Below, one piece after another: positions 1-9,141 of a DNA stretch of 64,000 nucleotides (its first letter is position 1; each line of letters opens with the position of its first letter). A program made the position numbers and the translations under genes. The stretch covers positions 229,462 through 293,461 of the forward strand of contig JAUZOD010000001.1 in the NCBI GenBank assembly GCA_030706635.1. The letters run 5' to 3'. Below the pieces are notes generated by a model that saw nothing but the letters and a program-made list of their open reading frames with translations, made no database searches and was not told the DNA's origin. The DNA is from Bacteroidota bacterium. Its GTDB lineage: Bacteria > Bacteroidota > Bacteroidia > Chitinophagales > Chitinophagaceae.

Positions 1-107
1 TGTTTGATCTGTTCCAGGATACCCGGATCCCAGTCTGTAAAAGGTGTCGCTTTATCAAAACTTTTTTCTACCGCTTCAAAGAATTTATATTCGTTACGGG
101 CAGCCAT
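1..107 (-). CDS. Glutamate dehydrogenase, N-terminal fragment (runs off window)
   Basis: Only the first 35 codons are present; the rest lies before base 1. The peptide starts MAARNEYKFFEAVEKSF and continues with a WDPGILEQIK segment. This resembles the N-terminus of Bacteroidota Glu/Leu/Phe/Val-type dehydrogenases, in which an N-terminal helix pair precedes the dimerisation domain. The family interconverts glutamate and 2-oxoglutarate. The call rests on similarity of a short N-terminus, so it is tentative. Confidence 0.5.
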   Translation of the reverse strand, partial: MAARNEYKFFEAVEKSFDKATPFTDWDPGILEQIK

Positions 108-151
108 AAAGTATATTTAAATGAAAGGATAAGATGGCGAAGAGAATGGGT

Positions 152-385
152 TCATTTGATTTTTTGTTCAAGCCGCGTAAGTTTCCGGTCCGTCTGAAAG
201 AGGTACAGGAATAGTCCGGCAAGTATTACGAGGAGAACGGCAACCACCACATAGATCTTACCATTGGAACGCATGGCATCGGCCATTTGCGGTTTTTCAT
301 TTCTGAGACTGTCCTGAGCCTGAACAAAACACGCCGTGAGCATTCCGGTAACGCTGAAGAATAAACGCAGGAATTGTTTATACAT
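152..385 (-). CDS. ccmD: CcmD-like small membrane protein
   Basis: This 77-residue protein has an N-terminal hydrophobic signal (about residues 1-23, ending AQA/D), a short polar linker and one transmembrane helix (about 43-63). It ends in a charged tail, TDRKLTRLEQKIK. Its size, its helix plus basic tail and its position directly after ccmC (8-base overlap) match the CcmD-type subunit that stabilises the CcmC-haem-CcmE complex in cytochrome c maturation. Bacteroidota CcmD proteins often carry an extra signal-like segment, as here. The sequence itself has no catalytic motif, so the call depends on context. Confidence 0.7.
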   Translation of the reverse strand: MYKQFLRLFFSVTGMLTACFVQAQDSLRNEKPQMADAMRSNGKIYVVVAVLLVILAGLFLYLFQTDRKLTRLEQKIK

Positions 386-1052
386 TGCTCTCTTGGTTTA
401 GTTGGGATAGAAGTTGAATCCGGATGCGCAGGCTGCAAATCCACCCACCCAGCAAGGCCCATCCGGGGATGGCGCCAAAGTAAAATATCATTCGCATCCG
501 GCTGTCGATATCTTTGGTATTAAAAGCAGGATTTCCCATGCCCCCCGGATGAAGACTCTCCACAAGTCTGGGAATGATCCAGAGAGTCGGAAACAGCATG
601 GCAAAGGCAAAAACATTATATACGGCACTGATCCTGGCCGATTTATCCGGATCCGTCAGGGAATTCCGCAAAACAAAATACGCGAGATAGATCAGCAGAG
701 CAATGGCGGCACCAATCTGCTTCGGATCATTACTCCAGTAATCCCCCCACGTATACCTGGCCCAAACGGAACCGGTGATCAATCCCAGCAAGCCGAACAC
801 AACGCCTGCCCGGGCAAACTCCACAGCACAAATATCATCCGCCGGCCTGTTATGCCTTAAATATTTCAACGAATAAACCAGGGAAATAATCAGGAAGATC
901 ATCAGTACCATCCACATGGCCACATGGAAATACAGGTTTCGGATGGTTTCGTTCAGAATAGGTTTTTCCGGCACTCCGCCCAAAAAACCTGCTGTAAATG
1001 TGTACAGTAAAAAAAAGACACTTAAGATTTTCCACCAGTTCTTACGAAGCAT
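378..1052 (-). CDS. ccmC: Cytochrome c maturation protein CcmC (haem handling)
   Basis: This 224-residue protein has six predicted transmembrane helices. CcmC presents haem to the chaperone CcmE on the periplasmic side. The tryptophan-rich WWD signature is present at about 97-112 (WARYTWGDYWSNDPKQ). The two flanking haem-ligand histidines are visible as H43 (FHVAMW) and H168 (SLHPGG). The gene follows ccmB after a 78-base gap and overlaps ccmD by 8 bases. A minus-strand TATTTTTG, which fits the Bacteroidota -7 element, lies at 1088-1095, 36 bases before the start, so an internal promoter is possible. The assignment to CcmC rather than CcsA follows from the length and the neighbours. Confidence 0.9.
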   Translation of the reverse strand: MLRKNWWKILSVFFLLYTFTAGFLGGVPEKPILNETIRNLYFHVAMWMVLMIFLIISLVYSLKYLRHNRPADDICAVEFARAGVVFGLLGLITGSVWARYTWGDYWSNDPKQIGAAIALLIYLAYFVLRNSLTDPDKSARISAVYNVFAFAMLFPTLWIIPRLVESLHPGGMGNPAFNTKDIDSRMRMIFYFGAIPGWALLGGWICSLRIRIQLLSQLNQESNV

Positions 1053-1130
1053 GATAATTTACTTATATAGCAGCCGTCATCGGCCCACAAAAATAGCACA
1101 AGGCGCTCAAACCCGAAAAACTACCTTTTA

Positions 1131-1790
1131 TCAATCCTTCCATAAGAAGGGAAACAGGATTACGGAAAGCACCAGCACCATGATATCAAAACAAAAAAGT
1201 AAAAAAACTATAGACATCAACCCGCTTTGAAACACATCCGAAAATGCAATATTCGACATACGCATCAGCAGCATCAGTTCAGGGATGATCAGCGGGAATC
1301 CCAGAATGGCCATCAGCGCGGCATTTTGCTGCGCCCTGGCGGCAATGGCAGCCAGAAAACTAAAAACAAGGCTGATACTTACCGCACCAAAACAGGAAAT
1401 ACCAATAAAAAGGAGGGGATGGCTAATCGGACTACCCAGAAAAAGCCGGAAGAGCATCAGACTTACCATACTCATCAGCAACATGAGAACGGCATTAAAA
1501 ATCATCTTAGCCACCATAAAATGGACAGGATTGCAAACCGAATAAAAATACAATTGCCTTCCCCTGCTTTCCTGCAAAAAACTTTTAGCCACTGCGTTCA
1601 CGCAAATAAATAATTGCATCATCCAGAACAAACCATTCCAGACCGTATTTTCCGGCTGACCCATGGCCAGATACAGAACAAAAATAGTAGAAGCCACATA
1701 CAGAAGTACACCGTAAAAACTGTATTGTTGACGGAATTCAAGCAGAACGTCCTTCTTAAAAAGCGTGATGATGTGCCGGATGCTGATCAA
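1131..1790 (-). CDS. ccmB: Haem exporter/ABC permease CcmB
   Basis: This 219-residue, very hydrophobic protein has about six membrane spans and a basic N-terminus (ITLFKKDVLLEFRQQYSFYG) typical of CcmB. CcmB is the permease partner of the CcmA ATPase; the complex releases holo-CcmE from CcmC during cytochrome c biogenesis. The QESRGRQLYFY segment near residue 73 fits the CcmB cytoplasmic loop. It lies 15 bases after tdk and upstream of ccmC-ccmD in the same direction. No ccmA is visible in the window, so the ATPase must be encoded elsewhere. Confidence 0.85.
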   Translation of the reverse strand: MISIRHIITLFKKDVLLEFRQQYSFYGVLLYVASTIFVLYLAMGQPENTVWNGLFWMMQLFICVNAVAKSFLQESRGRQLYFYSVCNPVHFMVAKMIFNAVLMLLMSMVSLMLFRLFLGSPISHPLLFIGISCFGAVSISLVFSFLAAIAARAQQNAALMAILGFPLIIPELMLLMRMSNIAFSDVFQSGLMSIVFLLFCFDIMVLVLSVILFPFLWKD

Positions 1791-1805
1791 TGGACTTATT
1801 TAAAA

Positions 1806-2384
1806 TTATTTTAACAATTCCCCTTTTTCATAACAGGAACGGCAGCGCGGCTCATACAGGTCACCTTTTCCGAGTTCCACCAGTTCCGGACTCCCATTTT
1901 TTTTGTAAGTATAATGGGCCATATTCCCGCATTGCATACAAATGGCATGTAACTTGGTGATGTAATCCGCTTTTGCAAGAAGTACCGGCATTTGCCCGAA
2001 GGGCCTTCCCATAAAATCCATATCCAGCCCGGCAACAATCACCCGGGTTCCATGAAGAGCCAGGATATCACAAACCGCGGGAAGCTGTTCGTCAAAGAAC
2101 TGAGCTTCATCTATTCCGACAACATCTGCGTTCCCGGCTTGTTCCAGAATGCTGCCGGCGCCGGACACCGGAACAGAGCGTGAATTCGATTCATCATGAG
2201 AGACAATATTTTCATCATGGAATCTTTTTTCGGACGCCGGCTTAAAAACAAGCACCCGGAGTTTGGCGATCTTTGCCCGCCGCAATCTCCGGATGAGCTC
2301 TTCGGTTTTCCCGGAAAACATGGATCCACAGATCACTTCGACCCATCCCCGGCGTTCAAATTGCATGGCAGGTTCAATAAACAT
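1806..2384 (-). CDS. tdk: Thymidine kinase (type II)
   Basis: Thymidine kinase phosphorylates thymidine to dTMP in the salvage pathway. The 192-residue protein has the P-loop GSMFSGKT at 20-27, the Walker B-like DEAQFFD with catalytic E92, and the lasso-domain zinc site C148/C151/C180/C183 (CMQC and CRSC). The length is normal for the family. The chosen start gives an N-terminus of the usual length before the P-loop. It is the first gene of a tdk-ccmB-ccmC-ccmD run on this strand, which mixes nucleotide salvage with cytochrome biogenesis. Confidence 0.95.
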   Translation of the reverse strand: MFIEPAMQFERRGWVEVICGSMFSGKTEELIRRLRRAKIAKLRVLVFKPASEKRFHDENIVSHDESNSRSVPVSGAGSILEQAGNADVVGIDEAQFFDEQLPAVCDILALHGTRVIVAGLDMDFMGRPFGQMPVLLAKADYITKLHAICMQCGNMAHYTYKKNGSPELVELGKGDLYEPRCRSCYEKGELLK

Positions 2385-2404
2385 CTTGCCTTAAATCAGT
2401 TTGG

Positions 2405-2434
2405 TTGAATATTTGCTTTAATTTTATACATCTG
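2405..2434 (+). promoter_or_regulatory. Bacteroidota-type promoter for the 2473 gene
   Basis: TTG at 2405-2407, a 19-base spacer and TACATCTG at 2427-2434 fit the Bacteroidota -33/-7 consensus (TTG...TAnnTTTG) with one mismatch. The expected transcript start lies about 30 bases before the ATG at 2473. This is a motif match only. Confidence 0.45.
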
Positions 2435-2472
2435 TTCATTCACTAATTATTCGCTTCGCCAGAGGCAACACG

Positions 2473-3153
2473 ATGGAAAGACTACAACATCTGATCAGCA
2501 AGTTAAACGAACAATCCGAACAAAAGGACAGTCCTCTTCAAATGCTTGTTACGCTGAAGCAGATTGAAGCTGAACTTACACACATGCACACGGTAACGGT
2601 TACCGGAAGAAAAAATCCCGGCGTTTCGGTAGTGATGCCTTCGCTTAACATCACCCATCGCGTTTTAAGCAATCATGACGAAGAAAAAGAGAGTGGCGTC
2701 GTTACCCGGAAAGAAATCCTGGAACCCGTGCCCCGGCCGGATCCCGTGACAGCACCGCAACCCTGGATGGGAGATCCCCTGGTTGAAGTGCCTACTTTGT
2801 CTCATCAGGCGGCGGGTCAGGAACTGAATGATCTGATTGGCTCCGGGAGTCCTTCGATAAACGACAGGTTGAAAGAGAACGGATCCGTTGACAGGGGTTC
2901 ACAACTCAAGGGATCACCGGTGAAAGAACTGAGAAAAGCCATCGGCGTGAATGACCGTTTCGTATTTATTAATGAATTATTCCGTGGAGATGAGCCGATG
3001 TATGAACGGAGCATTAAAACGATCAATAATTTCAGGATCCTGCCCGAAGCAGAGTACTGGATGGAAAGGGAACTGAAAATAAAACTAGGCTGGGACGACA
3101 CACGGGAAATCGTAAAACACTTTTATCAACTGGTCAGCAGGCGGTTTTCCTGA
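2473..3153 (+). CDS. Conserved hypothetical protein
   Basis: This 226-residue soluble protein has no signal peptide or membrane helix. The N-terminus (1-40) is helical and charged (MERLQHLISKLNEQSEQK). The middle (60-145) is low-complexity, with many Pro, Ser and Gly. The C-terminal about 75 residues look like a compact helical domain (LRKAIGVNDRFVFINELFRG... KLGWDDTREIVKHFYQLVSRRF). Its 3' end overlaps the convergent waaA by 28 bases. The function is not recognised. The ordered C-terminal domain with disordered linker suggests a scaffold or regulatory role, but this is inference only. Confidence 0.75.
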   Translation: MERLQHLISKLNEQSEQKDSPLQMLVTLKQIEAELTHMHTVTVTGRKNPGVSVVMPSLNITHRVLSNHDEEKESGVVTRKEILEPVPRPDPVTAPQPWMGDPLVEVPTLSHQAAGQELNDLIGSGSPSINDRLKENGSVDRGSQLKGSPVKELRKAIGVNDRFVFINELFRGDEPMYERSIKTINNFRILPEAEYWMERELKIKLGWDDTREIVKHFYQLVSRRFS

Positions 3154-4499
3154 ATATATTGCAGGATCTTTGCCGTAGCGCCCCGTCTCGCGTATACATA
3201 TTCCCGGGCAGCCTTGCTATGAAACGCATATTCTCCGGCGTTTCTGAATAACCGGTCAAATACTGATTCCACTTCCAGGGCATTGTCTATAATAATAACC
3301 CCGCCGGCCTCAGCAAGCTCCACCACTTCCAGATATTTCTCAATCACCGGTCCGGTGACCACCGGTTTCCCATACACGGCCGCTTCCAGCACATTGTGCA
3401 CGCCATCATCTCCAAAGCCCCCGCCCACATAACAGATCGTGGCATAATGATACAAACTGGAGAGCATGCCGATATTATCAATGATCAATACATGCGGCGC
3501 CTCTCCGGACTTTCCGGATGCCTGCGGGGAAAGCAGATTTGCATCAAAGTCCTTCCGCAACGCGGAATATCGGATGCTGTGATGAAACAAGGCTTCGGTA
3601 TCCTTCAGGTCATCCTCCTCGATCTCGTGCGGCACAATGATAAACTTAACCTCCGGATGGGTATTGGCGTAGTGGTCCAGTTCCTCCTCATCTTCTTCCC
3701 AGGTACTGCCCGCAACGATCACCTGTGCAGATCCACAGAATGCGGCTATTTCCCGAAAGGGTTGAAAGCCTGCCGCGATGTCTATAACCCGGTCGAACCG
3801 CGTATCCCCGCTAACGATCGCGGAATGGCTGATCCCCAGCCCGCTTAGTAATTCCTTCGAAGATTCGTTTTGTACAAAAAAAGCCCGGAAGCTATCCAGC
3901 ATCAGCCGGTGCAGGTTTCCATACCATTTGAAAAAAGGCTGGTCTGTCCGGAAAAGCGGTGAGATCAGCAGCGCAGGAATTTTCCGTTTGTGCAATTCCC
4001 TTAAATAATAAAACCAGTAGTCGTATTTAATCCATAGCACCAAAACAGGCTTTACCAGGTCCAGGAAACGGCGCGCATGCCCTGCAGAATCAGCGGGCAG
4101 GTAAAAAACATAATCGGCGCCTGGGTAGTTCCTGCGGATCTTGTACCCTGAGGGTGAAAAAAATGTGATCAGCACCGTAATCTCCGGATTCGTTTGGCGG
4201 AGCGACTCAATTACGGGCCTCCCCTGCTCAAATTCGCCCAGGGAAGCGCAATGCATCCAAACCAGGTTTTCCCGCCCGCTGATGCCGGAACTGCGAATCT
4301 TTTCCAGGATTCCCCTTCTTCCCTGAACCCAGGCGGCTGCTTTCTTGTTCCATGGCGAAATCAGCCTTACGGAAATTTGATACAGCCAGAGAAAAAGGTT
4401 ATAAAGTATGATACTCAAAAGAAAGATGAATGGGTTATTCAGCAAATGTAGCCCTTTCCGGAAACCGTTCATAACTGATTGAGCCATTGCCTGAACCAT
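3126..4499 (-). CDS. waaA: 3-deoxy-D-manno-octulosonic acid (Kdo) transferase
   Basis: WaaA adds Kdo from CMP-Kdo to lipid A precursors at the inner membrane, the first step of the LPS core. The protein has an N-terminal membrane anchor (about 24-48), then a GT-B fold with WMHCASLGEFEQGRP, a family hallmark containing the proposed catalytic Glu. The C-terminal nucleotide-binding half has IVAGSTWEEDEE, IIVPHEIEEDDL, YVGGGFGDDGVHNVLEAAVYGKPVVTG-like motifs. The full ORF is 457 residues. The first about 20 residues lie before the usual family N-terminus, and the gene start overlaps the divergent promoter at 4487-4517, so translation may begin at an internal ATG such as 4472. Confidence 0.93.
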   Translation of the reverse strand: MVQAMAQSVMNGFRKGLHLLNNPFIFLLSIILYNLFLWLYQISVRLISPWNKKAAAWVQGRRGILEKIRSSGISGRENLVWMHCASLGEFEQGRPVIESLRQTNPEITVLITFFSPSGYKIRRNYPGADYVFYLPADSAGHARRFLDLVKPVLVLWIKYDYWFYYLRELHKRKIPALLISPLFRTDQPFFKWYGNLHRLMLDSFRAFFVQNESSKELLSGLGISHSAIVSGDTRFDRVIDIAAGFQPFREIAAFCGSAQVIVAGSTWEEDEEELDHYANTHPEVKFIIVPHEIEEDDLKDTEALFHHSIRYSALRKDFDANLLSPQASGKSGEAPHVLIIDNIGMLSSLYHYATICYVGGGFGDDGVHNVLEAAVYGKPVVTGPVIEKYLEVVELAEAGGVIIIDNALEVESVFDRLFRNAGEYAFHSKAAREYVYARRGATAKILQYIQENRLLTS

Positions 4500-4517
4500 T
4501 ATTTTAGCGTAGGTTTG
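4487..4517 (+). promoter_or_regulatory. Promoter of the nucleotide-sugar operon
   Basis: TTG at 4487-4489, a 20-base spacer and a perfect TAGGTTTG at 4510-4517 match the Bacteroidota sigma consensus. The predicted transcript start, at about 4524, lies 15 bases before the ATG at 4539. This rules out the longer upstream reading frame from 4479 as the translation start. Confidence 0.6.
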
Positions 4518-4538
4518 TGCCCTTTAATAAAGAGCATT

Positions 4539-5666
4539 ATGCGGCCTATTCAAATGGTGGATCTTCAGCGGCAGTATGCAGGGATCAAACAGCAGGTGAA
4601 TGCTGCCATCCAGGAGGTTTTGGAAACTGCTGCTTTTATCAATGGAAAACAGGTGACCGACTTTTCCCGGAACCTGTCTGACTACCTGAACATCCCCCAC
4701 GTGATTCCCTGCGCCAATGGAACGGATGCCCTGCAGATCGCGCTGATGGGCCTTGGGCTGCAACCGGGTGACGAAGTGATCACGCCCTCTTTTACATTTA
4801 TTGCCACTACGGAAGTAGTTGCTTTACTCGGGCTTAAACCGGTATTTGCCGATGTGGATCCCAAAACCTTTTGCCTCGATCCCGCTTCACTGGAAAAACA
4901 GATCACCCAGAAAACAAAGGCCATCGTGCCTGTACATTTGTACGGACAATCTGCGCCCATGAAAGAGATCATGGACATTGCACAAAAATACAACCTGCAC
5001 GTAGTAGAAGACAACGCCCAGGCCATCGGCGGAGACTACCATTTCCCCGGCGGTAAAACACAAAAAACGGGCACGATCGGAACCGTAGGCACTACGTCTT
5101 TTTTCCCATCAAAGAACCTGGGCGCTTACGGAGATGCAGGCGCCTTGTTCACGTCGGATGAATCCCTGGCTAACCGGTTCCGGATGATTGCCAATCACGG
5201 ACAGAAAAAAAGATATTATCACGAACTCGTGGGTTGCAACAGCCGGCTGGACTCCATCCAGGCGGCTATATTGAATGTCAAGCTGCCGCTGCTGGACGGA
5301 TATATCTACAGCCGGATAAAAACGGCCGATGCATATGACCAGGCCTTTGCGGGTCATCCCAAAATCACCACCCCCTTCCGGGCCGCTTATTCAAAACATG
5401 TTTTTCATCAATACACTTTGTTGCTGAACGGAGCTGACCGCAATAAATTGAATGAATACCTTTCATCGAAACAAATCCCCTCTATGATCTATTACCCGGT
5501 ACCAGCCCACCGTCAGCAGATGTTTGCGGCATTCCATTCAGACAGGCAACAATTGGAAGTAACAGACTGGCTCACCGAAAGAGTGATCTCATTGCCGATG
5601 CATACCGAGCTGGATGAAGAACAAATCCGGTTCATCACGGGCAGTGTACTCGAATTTCTGAACTGA
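4539..5666 (+). CDS. DegT/DnrJ/EryC1/StrS-family PLP sugar aminotransferase
   Basis: This 375-residue PLP-dependent aminotransferase acts on nucleotide-linked keto-sugars to make amino-sugars for surface glycans. Motifs in order are ANGTDALQIAL (phosphate binding, about 59-69), HVVEDNAQA with D158 (pyridine-N contact) and FFPSKNLGAYGDAG with the Schiff-base Lys192. The start at 4539 is preferred over 4479 because a promoter lies in between and the family starts with an MVDLQRQY-type segment. It heads the operon that continues with UDP-glucose dehydrogenase. The sequence resembles the WbpE/ArnB group, but the substrate cannot be read from the sequence. Confidence 0.88.
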   Translation: MRPIQMVDLQRQYAGIKQQVNAAIQEVLETAAFINGKQVTDFSRNLSDYLNIPHVIPCANGTDALQIALMGLGLQPGDEVITPSFTFIATTEVVALLGLKPVFADVDPKTFCLDPASLEKQITQKTKAIVPVHLYGQSAPMKEIMDIAQKYNLHVVEDNAQAIGGDYHFPGGKTQKTGTIGTVGTTSFFPSKNLGAYGDAGALFTSDESLANRFRMIANHGQKKRYYHELVGCNSRLDSIQAAILNVKLPLLDGYIYSRIKTADAYDQAFAGHPKITTPFRAAYSKHVFHQYTLLLNGADRNKLNEYLSSKQIPSMIYYPVPAHRQQMFAAFHSDRQQLEVTDWLTERVISLPMHTELDEEQIRFITGSVLEFLN

Positions 5667-5698
5667 TAAAGAAGCAAGTTTCAAAACAGCAATATTTT

Positions 5699-7036
5699 AT
5701 GAAGATCGCCGTAATAGGAACTGGATATGTAGGATTGGTAACAGGAACCTGTTTCTCCGAAACGGGTAATGATGTCACCTGCGTGGATATTGATGCCAGT
5801 AAAGTGGGTAAACTAAGCCGGGGGGAAATCACCATTTATGAACCCGGTCTCGATAAATTGTTTCTCCGGAACCTGAAGGAAGAACGGCTGAAATTCACGA
5901 CTGACTTAACCGTTGGGGTTAAAAATGCCGAGATCATATTTCTGGCGCTGCCCACCCCTTCAGGAGCAGATGGGTCCGCCGATCTTCGTTTTGTGCTCGG
6001 CGTTGCCGACCAACTCGGGAAAATTTTAAATGGCTATAAAGTGGTCGTGGATAAAAGTACCGTCCCCGTGGGAACAGCGGAAAAAGTTCACGCCGCCATT
6101 AAAAAAAATTATACCGGTGAATTCGACGTGGCATCCAACCCGGAATTTCTAAGAGAAGGCGTGGCTGTGGAAGACTTTATGAAACCCGACCGCGTAGTGA
6201 TTGGCACCTCCTCCGAACGAGCCAAAAAAGTAATGGAAGAACTTTACGCGCCTTTTGTACGCCAGGGAAACCCGATCATTTTCATGAACGAACGTTCTGC
6301 AGAACTAACCAAATATGCCGCAAATTCTTTTCTCGCCACCAAGATCACCTTCATGAATGAGATCGCCGTATTATGTGAAAAATTGGGCGCGGATGTGGAT
6401 ATGGTCCGCCGGGGGGTGGGCAGCGATGAGCGCATCGGCAAACGTTTTCTCTTTCCCGGCATAGGTTATGGAGGGAGTTGTTTTCCGAAAGATGTTCAGG
6501 CACTGGTGCAATCTTCCAGAGAAGTGAACTACGAGTTTCAGATCCTCAATGCCGTGATGGATATCAATGATAAGCAAAAACTGCATCTCATTCCCAAGAT
6601 CAAAAAATATTTTAACGGCCAGCTGAAAGCTAAACATTTCGCGCTCTGGGGCCTGGCCTTTAAACCGAATACGGATGATATCCGGGAAGCACCAGCGTTA
6701 AACATCATTGACGCATTGAAAAAAGAGGGCGCCACGCTGGCCGTATTTGATCCTGAAGCAATGAGCAATGTAAAAAACCAGATCGGCGACACGGTGACCT
6801 ATGGAGAGAATCAATATGATGTGCTCGCCGGTGCCGATGCCCTCATCATCGCTACGGAATGGAATGAATTCCGCACACCCAATTTCCTGAAGATGGTTGC
6901 CGTAATGAAGAACAAAGTAATCTTCGACGGAAGAAACCTGTTCGACATCCAGGCCATCCGCGAACTCGGTTTCTATTATGAGAGTATTGGCCGTGATATC
7001 GCTATTCCGGCTGGCAACAATAAAAACAAGGCATGA
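5699..7036 (+). CDS. ugd: UDP-glucose 6-dehydrogenase
   Basis: Ugd oxidises UDP-glucose to UDP-glucuronate with two NAD+. The 445-residue protein has the Rossmann motif [10 protein letters not shown] (7-16), the central helix residues TKYAAN with K205, and the catalytic cysteine C261 in [10 protein letters not shown]. The C-terminal UDP-binding domain includes [17 protein letters not shown]. The length is standard. Its ATGA overlap with the next gene, a UDP-glucuronate decarboxylase, shows direct metabolic and translational coupling. Confidence 0.95.
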   Translation: MKIAVIGTGYVGLVTGTCFSETGNDVTCVDIDASKVGKLSRGEITIYEPGLDKLFLRNLKEERLKFTTDLTVGVKNAEIIFLALPTPSGADGSADLRFVLGVADQLGKILNGYKVVVDKSTVPVGTAEKVHAAIKKNYTGEFDVASNPEFLREGVAVEDFMKPDRVVIGTSSERAKKVMEELYAPFVRQGNPIIFMNERSAELTKYAANSFLATKITFMNEIAVLCEKLGADVDMVRRGVGSDERIGKRFLFPGIGYGGSCFPKDVQALVQSSREVNYEFQILNAVMDINDKQKLHLIPKIKKYFNGQLKAKHFALWGLAFKPNTDDIREAPALNIIDALKKEGATLAVFDPEAMSNVKNQIGDTVTYGENQYDVLAGADALIIATEWNEFRTPNFLKMVAVMKNKVIFDGRNLFDIQAIRELGFYYESIGRDIAIPAGNNKNKA

Positions 7037-8016
7037 GCAAGAAACGCGTACTGATCACCGGTGCAGCTGGATTTTTAGGATCGCATCTCTGTGACCGGTT
7101 CATCAAAGAAGGTTTCCAGGTCGTGGGCATGGACAACCTGATCACCGGGGATTTAAGAAATATCCAACACCTGTTCAAACTGGAGCAGTTTGAGTTCTAC
7201 CACCAGGATGTAAGTAATTATATCCACGTACCGGGTATCCTGGATTATATTCTGCATTTTGCTTCCCCGGCAAGTCCGATTGATTATTTAAAGATCCCGA
7301 TACAGACTTTAAAGGTCGGTTCTCTGGGAACCCATCATTGCCTGGGCCTTGCCAAAGCAAAGAACGCGCGCATCCTGGTTGCGTCCACCTCCGAGATCTA
7401 TGGCGATCCGCTGATTCATCCGCAACCGGAAGAATACTGGGGCAATGTGAACCCGGTTGGTCCGCGTGGTGTCTATGATGAAGCCAAGCGTTTCCAGGAA
7501 GCCATCACTATGGCCTATCATACTTTTCATAAACTCGAGACCAGAATCATCCGTATCTTCAACACCTATGGCCCGCGCATGCGGCTGAATGACGGTCGTG
7601 CACTTCCGGCATTTATCGGGCAGGCACTTCGCGGGGAAGATCTCACAGTGTTCGGCGATGGCAGCCAGACCCGTTCTTTCTGCTACGTAGACGACCTCAT
7701 CGAGGGCGTATACCGTTTGCTGCTGAGCGACTATGCCATGCCGGTAAACGTCGGCAATCCCTCCGAGATTACGCTGAAGGAGTTTGCAGAGGAAGTGATC
7801 TCCCTTACCGGAACAGACCGGAAAATTATCTACAAACCTCTGCCCGCGGATGATCCCAAACAACGCAAGCCCGATATCAGCAAAGCAAAAAAAATACTGG
7901 GCTGGGAACCGAAGGTCGGCCGGAAAGAAGGTTTGAAGATCACGTATGAATATTTTAAATCGCTTCCTCCGGAGGAATGGTATAAAGAGCCGAAAGAGTT
8001 TCAGAAGAAGAGTTGA
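7033..8016 (+). CDS. uxs: UDP-glucuronate decarboxylase (UDP-xylose synthase)
   Basis: This extended SDR enzyme of 327 residues converts UDP-glucuronate to UDP-xylose. It has the NAD-binding [10 protein letters not shown] (10-19), the [11 protein letters not shown] segment typical of UXS, catalytic TSEIYG (119-124) and Y148/K152 (YDEAK). The [10 protein letters not shown] motif and the [18 protein letters not shown] substrate loop follow. It overlaps ugd by four bases, so the pathway UDP-Glc to UDP-GlcA to UDP-Xyl is encoded in series. No arabinose epimerase is visible nearby. Confidence 0.92.
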   Translation: MSKKRVLITGAAGFLGSHLCDRFIKEGFQVVGMDNLITGDLRNIQHLFKLEQFEFYHQDVSNYIHVPGILDYILHFASPASPIDYLKIPIQTLKVGSLGTHHCLGLAKAKNARILVASTSEIYGDPLIHPQPEEYWGNVNPVGPRGVYDEAKRFQEAITMAYHTFHKLETRIIRIFNTYGPRMRLNDGRALPAFIGQALRGEDLTVFGDGSQTRSFCYVDDLIEGVYRLLLSDYAMPVNVGNPSEITLKEFAEEVISLTGTDRKIIYKPLPADDPKQRKPDISKAKKILGWEPKVGRKEGLKITYEYFKSLPPEEWYKEPKEFQKKS

Positions 8017-8069
8017 ACAGATAGGATTTAATAAGGAAAAAACCGTTATGGTAAATAAGGGACTTTCGC

Positions 8070-9131
8070 ATGAGCACAGATAAAAGAAGGATGATGATTA
8101 CCGGGGGGGCTGGTTTTATTGGCTCTCATGTGGTGCGGTTATTTGTGAATAAATATCCCGGATATAACATTGTTAACGTGGACGCGCTTACCTATGCGGG
8201 CAACCTCGAAAACTTGCGGGATGTAGAAGCTTCGCCAAACTATACTTTTGAAAGAGCAGATATTACAGATGCCGCAGCCATTAGCCGTCTGTTTGAAAAA
8301 TATCATTTTGACTCCGTGATCCACCTGGCGGCTGAGAGTCATGTTGACCGCTCCATCCTCGATCCGCTGGCCTTTGTGAAAACCAATGTGATGGGCACCT
8401 GCATACTGCTGAATATATGCCGGCAGCAATGGTCCGGGGATCCGGCGCATAAATTGTTTTACCATGTTTCCACCGATGAAGTGTATGGTTCTTTAGGATC
8501 CACGGGTTATTTCACTGAAGAAACAGCTTATGATCCGCGCTCTCCTTATTCTGCCTCCAAAGCCTCTTCCGATCATTTTGTGATGGCTTATTACCATACT
8601 TATGGTTTGCCTGTAGTCCTGTCTAACTGCTCCAATAATTACGGCTCTCATCATTTCCCGGAAAAGCTGATCCCGCTGATGATCAACAATATTAAAAACA
8701 ACCGCCCTTTGCCGGTTTACGGGAAAGGAGAGAATGTGCGGGACTGGTTGTACGTGGACGATCATGCCCGCGCCATTGATACCATCTTCCATAAAGGGCG
8801 GATGGGTGAAAAATACAATATCGGCGGATTCAATGAATGGAAAAATATTGACATCGTCAATCTGCTCTGCCGGATCATGGATAGAAAACTGGAAAGAATA
8901 CCCGGCACATCGGCTAGGCTGATTACCTATGTCAAAGACCGGCCCGGCCATGATCTGCGGTATGCCATTGACGCAGGCAAGCTGAATAAGGAACTCGGCT
9001 GGAAACCCTCGCTGCAATTTGAGGAAGGATTGGAAAAAACGGTGGACTGGTACCTCGAAAACGAGGCCTGGATTAAACAGGTGACCTCGGGGGAATACCA
9101 GCATTACTACGACAAACAATATCAAAAATAA
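8070..9131 (+). CDS. rfbB: dTDP-glucose 4,6-dehydratase
   Basis: RmlB/RfbB dehydrates dTDP-glucose to dTDP-4-keto-6-deoxyglucose, the second step of dTDP-L-rhamnose synthesis. The 353-residue SDR protein shows TGGAGFIGSH (11-20), AAESHVDRS (88-96), the catalytic triad region STDEVYG (T135, D136, E137) and Y160-x3-K164 (YSASK). It lies 53 bases after uxs and 10 bases before rfbC. The first gene of the usual set, rmlA (thymidylyltransferase), is not in the window. Confidence 0.95.
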   Translation: MSTDKRRMMITGGAGFIGSHVVRLFVNKYPGYNIVNVDALTYAGNLENLRDVEASPNYTFERADITDAAAISRLFEKYHFDSVIHLAAESHVDRSILDPLAFVKTNVMGTCILLNICRQQWSGDPAHKLFYHVSTDEVYGSLGSTGYFTEETAYDPRSPYSASKASSDHFVMAYYHTYGLPVVLSNCSNNYGSHHFPEKLIPLMINNIKNNRPLPVYGKGENVRDWLYVDDHARAIDTIFHKGRMGEKYNIGGFNEWKNIDIVNLLCRIMDRKLERIPGTSARLITYVKDRPGHDLRYAIDAGKLNKELGWKPSLQFEEGLEKTVDWYLENEAWIKQVTSGEYQHYYDKQYQK

Positions 9132-9141
9132 TTTTAGTCCG

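Noticed and set aside
4479..4538. Longer start of the aminotransferase gene at 4479
   Set aside because: The -7 element TAGGTTTG at 4510-4517 lies inside it and the extra 20 residues are not family-like; ATG 4539 fits both.
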